A stretch of 64,000 nt of DNA from contig JAODUO010001361.1 of NCBI GenBank assembly GCA_025642075.2, forward strand, positions 1 to 64,000, given 5' to 3'. Shown here piece by piece: positions 42,748 through 61,914 of this stretch. Numbering within the stretch: the stretch's first letter is position 1; each line of letters opens with the position of its first letter. This DNA comes from Ridgeia piscesae. Its lineage: Eukaryota > Annelida > Polychaeta > Sabellida > Siboglinidae. A program made the position numbers and the translations under genes. A model generated the notes under the pieces. It saw nothing but the letters and a program-made list of their open reading frames with translations. It had not been told where the DNA came from and made no database searches.

Positions 42748-44203
42748 ATGGCATCATATACACAATTTGAGGAGGAGTTTCCAAGTGAAGCACCATTTAA
42801 AGAACATGGAACATTTTATGGCAGGCATGTAAGCAAAGCTAGATTAAATTGTTGCCGCCGGCTCTGGATTTAGATTTTAATTATGTCGTATGTATGTTTT
42901 CTAAAATTTGTTTTAATATCAACAGTAGCCAGGCTTTTTGGGATACATTTTAAACTTGCCTTCTATGCTAAGTTGGCCGATAAGGCCATATTGAGCATTT
43001 GGTACACATTGAGCAGATTCTTCAGTTCCTTCCGTTTTAACCTTGCTCTCCTTTGTCTTTTTCTAGATCAAGTGTTTTGGGTCCACAAATGAGGCTGTCG
43101 CATTCAACCGGTTCTTTCTGTCTGGCCCAGAGGTAAGTTGGAATGTTAGAAAATGTGGTTTGACCATTAACCCATTTTATCCTGAAGCTAGTGCAGAGAG
43201 TTGCAGCCAGTTCCTGATCATTTCCTCAAACCAGTCTGTCGGCATTATCAAATATCAACATAAGTTGATCAAATAAACTCATCATATATACAAACTCGTA
43301 GTTTTATGTGGCATATGGCAAAACATGCCAAATAAATTCAAACATGTTGCAATGAGCAAGTTGAGTTTATTCATTATGTAAAATTGTTTGTAATACCCCA
43401 TGTCAGTCGATTTGTGAAATATTTTCTGTCAACGATTGTAATTGTGTGGCTCATTTCTTATAACTAATAAAGAAGTAACATTTCAACGTCACTTTATTTA
43501 TGAAGTAGTTACCAAAAAATACGGCGTGGTGCGAGTTGGGCGAAAATGGTTGCTGTTGTCGGTCGACTCACTTCAATGTCTTCACGGACAAATGTATCAA
43601 ATACCAAAACTGTCCATCGTCTATCTACTTGTCTGCCTTCTTGTCATCACCAGTATAGCGGAGTTATCCTTCAAAATACGGTCTTTGATTTCACTTTAGC
43701 TTGGGGGTACCCACTTTGAACTGCAAATACCCAAAGAACGGCACTGATTGGTTGAAAAATATGGGTTTCTTAGTGATCCCGATATACATCATTCGGTGTT
43801 AACCAGCTATGGGATTCCAAAACGTCAGTGCGGGGAAGCCGTGTCAAGTGCAAACTATTGACTAGAATCGTATTCCAGATAATACGGGTAACTACGACTA
43901 GAATCGTATTCCGGATAAAGTGGGTTAAACACGTTTTCTTGCAGAAACTTCATGTAAAATGTCTGGCGGAACTTGCCAGATGGTCCCAATCCAGTACCCG
44001 TTTTCGTACTTTGTTCTCGTCTGTGTTCCAGGTTCCCCTTGTAAGGTTGCTGATTGCCGAACTAAGTTTTAGAATTGCCGAACTAAGTTTTAGAATTGCT
44101 TGTTATTTTAATATGATGTGTACTTATTACTGTGTTTTGTTTGCAGGTTTCGTGCTGGTTGTGGTGGGAACAATGGCGCCAGACAAACGCACAGTGCTCT
44201 TGA
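42748..44203 (+). CDS. candidate small spliced gene, unrecognised
   Basis: Three possible exons with good splice signals: 42748-42828 (starts ATG, MASYTQFEEEFPSEAPF, donor CAT|GTAAGC), 43067-43132 (TTTTTCTAG acceptor, STNEAVAFNRFFLSGPE, donor GAG|GTAAGT) and 44147-44203 (TTTGCAG acceptor, stop TGA). The first two exons are multiples of three and in phase zero. The third would add VSCWLWWEQWRQTNAQCS. AATAAA follows at 44364. About 67 residues, no known domain. It may instead be alternative noncoding 3' exons of the hnRNP gene upstream. Confidence 0.3.
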
Positions 44204-44744
44204 TGTCAGCGTATTGAACGTTTCGATCCTTAGCATATTTTTATAGTATGTATATTCAGTCAGCTTTTGACCTATATCTGAAGTATTTTTATAACAGTTT
44301 TACATACAATACATCTATCTTTTAAGGTTTACTTTTATGTTTTGTATACTGTGTACATTGTTGAATAAAACTTGTGTTTATATATAACAATATCTGTATG
44401 GTGTATGTTATCATTGGCTGATCAATAAATCTTATCTTAGATTAACTGTTTGTTGTCTACTTCATATACCAGTTATGTGAATTGTACTTTGCTAGATCTG
44501 AATCATTGGGATTCTGTTCTGGGGCTGGTTTCATAAAGCTGTGTGACTAGTGCAATTATGCGTTCTACTATGGTGTATATCCAGTCCTCATGACCGTTCA
44601 AAATGCTTTACACTTCCCTGAATTCACTCAAACACAGTATCCAGTCCTCGGGATCATTGAAAGCGCTTTACACTTTACTTCCCTGACAGTCCTGAGTCCT
44701 GTTCACTCAAGACGCAATCTTGTATGCTACAATTAATGGCTCCT

Positions 44745-44900
44745 CGTACACACCAGTTTATAGCCAGGTACTCGTTTATAAAACTGGACCAATGTAGAAT
44801 CGGAAAACTTGTCCAAGTCTGCAGCACAGGATTTGAACCTGGCTTCTTGTAGTCGAGTCCGAAGCTCTACCTCTGACCAGTTGCACTCTGGTTAAATGTA
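44745..44900 (-). mobile_element. tRNA-derived SINE
   Basis: On the minus strand an A-box-like segment (TGGTCAGAGGTAGAGC, 44879-44864) is followed about 25 bases later by a B box GGTTCAAATCC (44839-44829), the internal RNA polymerase III promoter of tRNAs. The body then reads GAGTACCTGGCTATAAA. A related piece (GCAGCACAGGATTCGAA) sits inside each 330-bp unit at 45.2-46.4 kb. Confidence 0.6.
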
Positions 44901-45014
44901 TAGTGTCTGCACCCACTCCAGTGACCATGACGTGTAACTTTAGTTTATAATATTTTACATCATTGTGATTGTTTTACTGATTAATAATTTTAATGTATTC
45001 CCATTGGCAAGAAC

Positions 45015-45134
45015 ATGGTGAAATTAACATTTGCGAACCCACCCTTACGTAAAAACCAAGCAGAAATCAAACTCGATAATCCTGAAAAACCTGCTGTCAA
45101 GACTTACTACGACATCAAAAGCTTGTTCCGCTCA
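45015..45134 (+). CDS. possible exon, unrecognised protein
   Basis: Open frame beginning MVKLTFANPPLRKNQAEIKL and ending SLFRS at a consensus donor (CGCTCAG|GTAAGG, about 45133/45134). The composition looks protein-like and the donor is strong, but I find no partner exon. Its last bases and donor form the start of the 330-bp tandem repeat. Could be an exon of the candidate gene upstream, or chance. Confidence 0.25.
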
Positions 45135-46444
45135 GGTAAGGATTTAGCACAACTATCTTGGCTTAATTTGTGCATAAATATCCAACCAAGTACCCATTCA
45201 GCCTGAGTGAGCTGGACTAATGGAAAACTTCTAATGGTTTAGATGGCAGCACAGGATTCGAATGATTATTCGGGATTACTTGGTCGCAAATGTATGCTAT
45301 ACTGGTAATGTCGCATAGAGGGTAACTTGGAATAAGGTAGACTAGTTGAAACGTCTTTATTCAAATAATTGTCAACTATGAAGTTAGTTTGATAAAAGTA
45401 TAAATAAATGTAAATTCTTAAATACCTAGCCACACAGTAAATATTGAGTAGACATGTTCCGCTCAGGTAAGGATTTAGCACAACTATCTTGGCTTAATTT
45501 GTGCATAAATATCCAACCAAGTACCCATTCAGCCGAGTGAGCTGGACTAATGGAAAACTTCTAATGGTTTAGATGGCAGCACAGGATTCGAATGATTATT
45601 CGGGATTACTTGGTCGCAAATGTATGCTATACTGGTAATGTCGCATAGAGGGTAACTTGGAATAAGGTAGACTAGTTGAAACGTCTTTATTCAAATAATT
45701 GTCAACTATGAAGTTAGTTTGATAAAAGTATAAATAAATGTAAATTCTTAAATACCTAGCCACACAGTAAATATTGAGTAGACATGTTCCGCTCAGGTAA
45801 GGATTTAGCACAACTATCTTGGCTTAATTTGTGCATAAATATCCAACCAAGTACCCATTCAGCCGAGTGAGCTGGACTAATGGAAAACTTCTAATGGTTT
45901 AGATGGCAGCACAGGATTCGAATGATTATTCGGGATTACTTGGTCGCAAATGTATGCTATACTGGTAATGTCGCATAGAGGGTAACTTGGAATAAGGTAG
46001 ACTAGTTGAAACGTCTTTATTCAAATAATTGTCAACTATGAAGTTAGTTTGATAAAAGTATAAATAAATGTAAATTCTTAAATACCTAGCCACACAGTAA
46101 ATATTGAGTAGACATGTTCCGCTCAGGTAAGGATTTAGCACAACTATCTTGGCTTAATTTGTGCATAAATATCCAACCAAGTACCCATTCAGCCGAGTGA
46201 GCTGGACTAATGGAAAACTTCTAATGGTTTAGATGGCAGCACAGGATTCGAATGATTATTCGGGATTACTTGGTCGCAAATGTATGCTATACTGGTAATG
46301 TCGCATAGAGGGTAACTTGGAATAAGGTAGACTAGTTGAAACGTCTTTATTCAAATAATTGTCAACTATGAAGTTAGTTTGATAAAAGTATAAATAAATG
46401 TAAATTCTTAAATACCTAGCCACACAGTAAATATTGAGTAGACA
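45124..46444 (+). repeat. 330-bp tandem array, four copies
   Basis: Units start TGTTCCGCTCAGGTAAGG at 45124, 45455, 45785 and 46115. Copies 2-4 appear identical; copy 1 has one extra base (GCCTGAGTG versus GCCGAGTG). Each unit carries a splice-donor-like sequence and a SINE-like fragment. Very recent duplication or an assembly expansion. The repeated 71-codon minus-strand frame is not a gene. Confidence 0.95.
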
Positions 46445-47207
46445 TGCTTTAAATGCTTTTAAGGAAAAATGTAATGATTGAAATAAATATGATATTGCAA
46501 AATTTAATTTTAAAAAATTATAATAAATATAGGGCAGAATATTATTGCAATTTGTCATTTGAACATATGTGAAGGAAAACATTATTGTGACCTACAATAC
46601 AAACAAATCACTGCAGTTTATAATATTTATTACAAAATAATAGCTTACATTCAGTTTTCTAATTTGTTAGTTCGGGGCAGATCAGCATCACCACAACATT
46701 TTAACCAACAAGCCAACCACATGCTTCTTGAATGTATTTAAAATGGCCAACTTTTATGCAACATACTTGTTGATGGATTTGCTTATTTCTTCTTGCACTG
46801 TACGGTGACTAGAAGTAAAATATTTGGGAAATATGAAAGCGTTTTAAATGTGAACCCACAACGGAACCTAGCATCTGCTAAAACAATACCACTAAAACCA
46901 ACACGTGGATCCTTCTAAAAACTGGTAATGCTTCCGAAATCGAAGCAGACATTTTCTCTGGGCAGCGGTCGGAATGTACATAGCAACTGCAAATGTCGTC
47001 GAAAGCTATGAATACAGAAATAGGTGATAATGTATACATCGACTTATTCTAACACAATCCTCAGTTGTCAAATGCATTCCTGTGTGTTTGATGACACAAT
47101 CTGACACAATCACAGCAACTGCTGTCATCCCACAGGACAGCCAGCACCATCTGGAGCACAAACACGTCACTTGGTCGACATTCGCAAACAGTCTTGTTAC
47201 GTCTACG
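46445..47207. other. intergenic / HP1 3' flank
   Basis: AT-rich; no gene recognised. The right part is probably the HP1 3' untranslated region. Confidence 0.4.
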
Positions 47208-50227
<3,020 letters not shown>

Positions 50228-50263
50228 TTCGCAGACTTTATACAAGGATCAGTAATCTAAGAT

Positions 50264-51601
50264 ACTGAAATGTGAAACCCATAACACTTTAGGATTGCTT
50301 TCTGTCGGCAAGTGTAAGCATACCTGGTTCAAGTAAATGCATAATAAAAACAGTTTTGTGGATATGTCGCACTACTTGCACACAATCATGTCACAAGTAA
50401 TTACTGCTAATCATCATTACATAGTCCTAAATACAAACCTATCCCCACCAAAAACACACTCCACACATTTTGCGCATATGTAATTACCCGGACGTCGCCT
50501 GTGAAGAGAAATCTTCCCCAGCCACATAAGGATGGATGACAAATTTTTGGGTAGTCTTCCAGTTAACTGGCCTAAATTATTACAGCGTTTTTACCACCTT
50601 TTTGATGTGTATATATCCGGAATGTCATTTTACATCATTTCCGCTACAAAGAAGTTGGATATTATTTTTGTGTTTTATATCAATTTAATTCCGTTGAGTC
50701 GACGTAAATATGCTGATGTCACAGGGCGTGACCGGTTAGCGCATCACAGAAACATCAGGACCGCAATTAAAAAAATTAATATCTGACTTCTTTGTACCGG
50801 AAGTTATGTAGAATGATATTCGGACCGCATAGACATTGAAAAAAGGTGGTAAAAACGTTTTGAAAAGGCTATCAAGGACCACAATGGAAATAAGTGCGTG
50901 CACTTTTTGTGTTATCCGAATATTTAAATGTACCTTGTATTTATATATTATGGATATGTGTACAATGTTTTACATTTTATATTAAATAAATAAATCAATC
51001 AATCAATATAATAATTTAGGCCAGTTAACTGGAAGATTACCAAATTTTGGACTTTTTCGTAGATGCAAAAGAAGCGCCCATCATTTAATTATAGCATAGG
51101 CCTAAACCTCAATCAACGAATGCGAAGCTGACCTCCACCAGCGACAATTATGTCCGGTTTATATGCCAAATAAAATGGCACGTGGTTTTAAACCGAACCC
51201 ACTGTCGGTTTTACTCCTCCGAATCTCACTTACCCTTACACACAAATAGTCAAATAAAACATGAAAAACAATACAATACTCTCAGCCAATGTTTTTTATG
51301 TAGTAATTCCGTGATCACTGCCTTTACCGCACGTTAAACGCCAAATGTTACTATTTCAGTTATGCATTACGGCGAGTCGACGTAGTAAACTAGTACGAGA
51401 ACATTTTCTTGTCAATCTTGAGAGTTGACAAAGCGTAGCTTTCTAAAATTAACAGCAGAGTTACGCTGAAGAATCAGTTACAACAACACATATATAACCG
51501 TTGACACACCATGTATGTGAAATCAAAATAACATTAATAAATATTACATATTTTAATCAAGTAAATAGATAATGTTAAAATTTGCTAACAACTGTCTTAC
51601 C
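50264..51601 (-). other. HP1 5' untranslated intron (inferred)
   Basis: On the minus strand a donor GTCGTTG|GTAAGAC at 51601/51600 and an acceptor CACATTTCAG just before 50264 would splice a short noncoding first exon (about 51650-51601) to the ATG exon. That puts the HP1 start within about 200 bp of the hnRNP gene start. Confidence 0.5.
50541..51050. mobile_element. inverted-repeat element (about 510 bp) in HP1 first intron
   Basis: A 28-bp perfect terminal inverted repeat, 50555-50582 against 51009-51036, centred on CCAGTTAACTGG; looser similarity extends outward. No coding capacity (the 50532-50786 frame has no known domain). Likely a MITE; no target duplication identified. Confidence 0.75.
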
Positions 51602-51866
51602 AACGACCGAACACTTCATCCGGGCATTGACAAATTTCGTATGAAAGGAGAGATAGGAAATAGGGCGGGAAAAATATTTTTATTTATGCAATTAGTTTAG
51701 GTTTCATATTGACTTAATATTACTTCTGATTGATTATCAATACCTCACTGTATCGATTATTATTAAATACAAATTTATTTTAAAATATCTCCGATGCTTT
51801 ACGAATGGTAATCAACTGACCACGTGACCATAGCCAGTTCTTTCTCGAACAAGCTTCAAAATCAAA
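51602..51866. promoter_or_regulatory. divergent promoter, HP1 / hnRNP paralog 2
   Basis: Short gap between the inferred HP1 first exon (minus) and the hnRNP ATG at 51867 (plus). CCACGTGACC with an E-box CACGTG lies at 51821-51826, and a pyrimidine stretch (GTTCTTTCTCG) follows before the ATG. No TATA box at the expected distance from the hnRNP start. Confidence 0.55.
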
Positions 51867-56551
<4,685 letters not shown>

Positions 56552-57853
56552 TTCTTCGGAAGCAACATTTCCAGGTATGTTCTCCAGCGATACTTGCATA
56601 ACCACCGTTATGCTTGCATTAGATCGCTACTGATTGCTTTATTAACAATTGTATACGCCGTCCATTGAATATAATACGGCATAAATTAAGCCATTGTTAA
56701 TTTCCCGCACAATGATATTCTCTGTTATTGTATTAACATGCCGACGACACAACTGTATTGTTGTTACTATTATGCAATTTATGGGTGCTAACGACTAGGG
56801 ATAAAAAGAGGTTATCCTATTTTTATTGAGGCATCTAGTGCATGAAACTATTGCAGCTAGCTACATGTATGATGATGCAATGCTGACAATGATAATAATC
56901 TCTGATAACAGATTGGTTTCGTTTTGTTGTACACAGGGAGCTAGTTAAGAACACAGCCAGGTTATAGCGAGCCGCATTCGGAGAGGGCAGGAGGCAGCTT
57001 ATTGGGTGTAGGTGCTTCTAGCTATCAGATGAATGAGGCAGGCAGACAGACAGACAGACCCACCAACCACCACCGCCATCACCACCCACCCGTCTGAGGC
57101 AGCCGCAGTTAGGAAGGTGGACAGACAGTAGCAGTGTGTTTGTGAACTTTGGGCCATTGGCCCGGCGAAGCGAGTATCATCAGTGAGCTTAGCTAGATGC
57201 AGTGGCCCGACAGCCGGCCCGAGTCAGGCATAGACACTAGCTAGTCTACCGGACAGACAAACCCCTGCCTGGCCGTCCGTGGCTGCCATGTCACGCGGAC
57301 GGGACAGGGTGGGGTGTTGCCCTGCCATCGTTGTGCCAGTTCAGTTCCAGTGTTGTGTAGCTGTATCGTCGTACGTATCGTAGACACTGGCTTCGTGCAG
57401 TGCCACCTCCAAGACACGAAATTGCCCCGTCGCCACAGTGACACCAGCCTGTATTTATATAAGCTTCGCACACTCGTTTTACTTTACATTTCCCCTTCAG
57501 TTCATGATAATGATAGTCTGTGTGTGATGCGACACGAGTATTGTACCGCCAATTCACCTTGTTGCTCTTCAGTTGTAATTGTTGAAGGATGGTTGTTATG
57601 TGAGTGTGTATATATATATATATATGTAGGGTGCCTACATATGCAGGTAGACGCTGTTAGATTTTTCATCGTAACACTGTCAGCCTATGTTTTTGATTGT
57701 TTACTGTCTGTGCAGCGTACCCGATATGTTTGGTCCCGTATGAGAATGAGCAGCAGCAGTTTTATGTATAAGTGTCGTGGACAGATACTGTGTTCAGGGG
57801 ACGTGGGACGACGGATTCAGCTATGTAACGAATCAGTGTGATTTTTTAATAAA
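56552..57853 (+). other. 3' untranslated region of hnRNP paralog 2, with an intron
   Basis: Donor TTTCCAG|GTATGT at 56575, 23 bases after the stop; acceptor TTGTACACAG ending at 56936. AATAAA at 57848-57853 is the likely polyadenylation signal. The frames in between are not supported as coding. Confidence 0.6.
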
Positions 57854-59333
57854 TGTATTTTAGAGACCTAACTTGTGTGCCATTCTTTTATTGCGAGTCC
57901 TAGTTAGTTGGGTGAGTTTTGGATTTACTATAGTGTTGTCAGTGAGTGAATTGGGGGTAATGTGTGATATGACAGTTGGTTCAGTGTGAGACGAGGAGGT
58001 ATTTTAATAGGCAGGGGGTGGGGGGTAACATAATGCGGGGATCTGTTGCAGCAGTGAACTGTATACATCGTACGTGACTAGTTGGCGGCAATGAGAAATA
58101 AGGTGAGGTTTACTTTTAAATACAAATTACATCAAGTCCCTATTTATTGTGTAATGTCCCCATTGTGATATTTTGTGACTTTGACAAATAAATTTTATCT
58201 GAATTGAAATCTAACATCTGGCAGTAAGTCGTTGTGGCTGGACTTGGTATGTTATTATCATGTAGGAAAGGTCCACACTGAATTTGTGATGTTTCTCTTA
58301 AATAGTGGTTGCTGGAATTTGCTGAAATTTCCAACAGACGTTGATGGCACTGCAGCAAGATGGCAGGTGTCTAACGGAAATCCAACTTCGCATTGAAGCT
58401 GGCTAAGGTGGGTAATTTAATACTCGACAGTTTTTTTATTGACCTTCGTTACACATTTTACATCATTCTACTAATAATGGGTTTGTGCTGTTTGTGTATT
58501 GGCATCCGTATATCATTTATTTATTGTTTGTGGCGTCACTGGTGTGACTCGCATGGAGTTGGTGCAATTGAAGCCCATGCATTGTGTAAGGGATATCATG
58601 TTGAGAATGCCTGTAATAAATAACAATAAACTGAATTGAATCAGACATCCTGGCAATTTCACCGTGTCATAAATGTGTACAGTCTATCTGGTTGTGTATG
58701 ATATATTTGTAAATCACATTATTAATAGTAACGTAATTTTTTTTTATTCAGATGTCTATTTTCCAGACAGTTGATTTGAGAATTATGGCAATTGTTTTTG
58801 GAATTGTCATACAGTTGTGTGGTAGTGTAAGGTTGTCACCGAGTCGTGTTGTGTACTCGTGTTTCAGACTGCAGGACGGGCCAGGAGGGAGAATGAGGAG
58901 AGGACCAGGTGAGAAGGACTGAGGACATGACCAGGGGCGGACCGAGAACTTGGCAAAGGAGGGAGAGATATCCTGAAATAACATCTACCTAGGCATCGGG
59001 AGTGCTTAGATGGGCCGAGGGAGCAGTGCGATGCTCAGGACATTATAATGATATAATTATTACAGCAGTGTTTCCGATTTGGGCTGTATTTATGAAAATA
59101 AACTACTGTAATGTACATGATTGTGGTGTTCTCTGCACATATGCAAATCGGGAATAATTTCATTAAGCATTCATGTGGTATGAAAGTTTAAGAGCTTCCA
59201 ATTATTTTATACACAAGACATGGAAATGTGAAACATATCTTATGTTCCAGGTACCTGATGAATGCTTCATGAAAGTGGCCTAGTAGTTAATGTTAATAAA
59301 TGTATGATGAATTGCCTATTATCCAATATGAAT
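57854..59333. other. intergenic, no gene recognised
   Basis: No known domain in any frame. A 42-bp segment near 58869-58910 is bounded by TTTCAG and GTGAGA splice-like signals and could be a small exon; AATAAA occurs at about 59098. Not strong enough to call. Confidence 0.35.
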
Positions 59334-59341
59334 CTTGACAT

Positions 59342-60833
59342 CAGAGATGGAGCGAGTACAATACAAATGTACTCGAGTACGAGTACGATTACTTTGAACA
59401 TGCATGAGTACGAGTACTCAGAAAACAAATGTACTCGAGTGTACGAGTACGATTACTTTACAATATGAGTACGAGTACGATTACTTTAGAATGTAATCAT
59501 GATTACTTTCACGATTACTTTAATGAATATCCTGTTTCTAACATAAAGGTGACTTTCATGCAATCCCTAGGTGTCATTCTTGTTTTGTTGTTGTTTCACT
59601 AATGTTCTAACTGATTACTGCTATCCACTGTCCAGGTGTTATTATTAATAATTAGACGACTTTCTCATGTATTGGTTGAATCATTTAATGATGGAATAAT
59701 AATTTAATTTATGGTTTCTGAATCAAATACAAATAGGAGGCATTTAAGAATTTCAAATACATTACAATAACAACACTTCAAAACCAGGGGGGCATATTCA
59801 AAAGAGTATCCAATTCAAATATGTAGTATATCGGTTGGGTCTAGACATGGGGTCAAATACATTTGTATTTGAAAGTATTTGTATTTGATGTTTAGGAATT
59901 AAAAGTATTTGTATTTAAATACTTAACTAAAGTATTTGACTTTTTCAAATATTTTTTCAAATACATTGCCAGTATCAACATTTCTTTTTCACTGTCACCT
60001 GTAATGCCTGCCAAACTGATTACCTTAATGCACTGCAACTTCACCCAACAGTGCTAATTACTGATGATGACTTCCCCCTTGGCCCTGCAGTGACCACAAC
60101 TTGTGTTTGCTCAGAGCCAGAGGATGTATTCAATGTATTCATATTTAAATACATTTATATTTAAAAAGTATTTGTATTTGTAATCCCTCAAGAATATTTG
60201 TATTTAAATACATTTCAATGTATTTGACCCGGTCTCTGGATGGGACAAACAGAATATTTGTGGATTTAGACAGGTTTACAGTTTGCACTTAATTAAACAT
60301 AATAGACGGATTTAGCAGCTAACCGCCCAGATCCAGTCAGGATTCTGGATGTTGGAAGTATGACCATTCATTCACACCATACTGACAGAGCAAACAGTAC
60401 AGGTGGGACTGTGGCCTGGCTTCTAAAATTACAAAGCAAGATGTGGGGATGCTTATCTCCTGCAGTGCTTCCCAGGGACTGTCACAATATAACTTGTACT
60501 TTGTACTAAGCAGGAGGGTGAGGAGATGTTGGTTCTCTGGGAAGAGAAGGTGTTAATTAGGGAAATCTGACTGAATATTTATTTAACTGAAATGCTCAAC
60601 AGTAATAGAAAATGAATACCTTGATTATTATTACATTTATTAGATTAGATTTTATCTGTCTAATATATTTGCTTGCAACTGTTCATATAAAAAAATGTAA
60701 TCGTGAGAAGTAATCGTGAGTACGATTACTTTGGTAATGTACTCGAGTACGAATACGATTACTTTCCTTCGTACTCGAGTACGAGTAAGAGTACTCAAAA
60801 AGTACTCGTACGAGTAAGATTACTCCATCTCTG
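59342..60833. mobile_element. non-autonomous hAT transposon, 1.49 kb
   Basis: Termini CAGAGATGGAG...CTCCATCTCTG are flanked by a perfect 8-bp target duplication CTTGACAT (59334-59341 and 60834-60841), the hAT hallmark. Both ends are packed with subterminal motifs GTACTCGAGTACGAGTACGA and TACGATTACTTT in direct and inverted order. No transposase frame. It is interrupted by a second element at 59842-60238. Confidence 0.9.
59842..60238. mobile_element. nested hAT-like MITE, 397 bp
   Basis: Ends TAGACATGGGGTCAAATACA and, inverted, CAGAGACCGGGTCAAATACA; AAATAC/GTATTT repeats inside each end. Flanks GTTGGGTC and GATGGGAC match at 6 of 8 positions, suggesting a decayed 8-bp duplication. A related copy lies in a USP1 intron at about 25680-26104. 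Confidence 0.75.
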
Positions 60834-60841
60834 CTTGACAT

Positions 60842-61914
60842 ACAAGTAAAGCAGGTAAAAAGTACTGCAGAGTATCATTGCATAATGTATACAATTTTAT
60901 TAACATTTTTTGCTAGCACAAACTGGTATATGGACCTTTCAGTTTACTTGGTACTCGTGTTTGCCAAGTCATTTAATAATAATTACGTACATGCTAGCAG
61001 ACCTTACTGCTTCTTGTGTCTTTAGCAAGACTTGCATAGGATTGTACTGGAGCACTGCCTGTATGCTACTGTTAATATCCTGCAGCTGTATGGTGATTGC
61101 ATAAGTTTGCAAAGTTAGAGAACATTTGAGTTGTCACCTTGTACAGTGGGGGTAAACTGCCACACAATGAAAACTGGGGTCTTAGAAGCAAGTTGGATCG
61201 CTAACAATTGCAGGTTCACACTATTAAACCACTGAAATGTTTATTTTTATGGACAAACTTATTGATGAGAATACATGCAAGGCTTGCTCACCAGCAATCT
61301 TACTTCAGTCTGGTTGTATTCTAAGTTGTGCGTTATAGTGACACATTAACATAGAAATAAAGCTGTAAGCCACAAATAAATACCAAGAAAAAGATCTTTC
61401 TTTGCTTTATAATATTTATATCTTACCAAATGCCTAACAAAATGTGCTGCATGACATAATAAATGTTTTTTCTACAAGTGTTACATGGTCATCCCAAAAA
61501 TATCAATTCATATGTAACATGCTGTTTCAAACCCTGTTAAGCCGTATATTTTGTGCTCGGGAGAACATAATATGGCACCTTTAAGCTGTTGTGCAAGCAA
61601 GCATTGCAATAAATATACATAGTGAGAAACACAAAACTTGTAGGAAGTACTAGACTTGTACAAGATGATTATTATTATGAATCCAAACAGTTGGTGGAAT
61701 AATGCCGAAAAATAAAATATCCCCCTGACACAGGCCAATGTTGCTGCATATCCCATGTGTTGTCTTGGAAGAATTTTACTGAAAATAAACTGAAACATCT
61801 AATCAAGTGTGACTGAAACATCAAGTGTGACTTCCATGCCACTTTTTAAATACTGTATACAACCAGTTTTAGTTTAGAAACTTGAAAGTGTGGTCATTGC
61901 CCATGTGAACAGTG
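60842..61914. other. intergenic / 3' flank of the downstream gene
   Basis: AT-rich, no coding domain. The part nearest 61915 is likely the 3' untranslated region of the minus-strand gene. Confidence 0.4.

Noticed and set aside
45266..46582. Four identical 71-108-codon minus-strand frames
   Set aside because: Repeated only because the 330-bp unit is repeated; no domain and no splice or start context.
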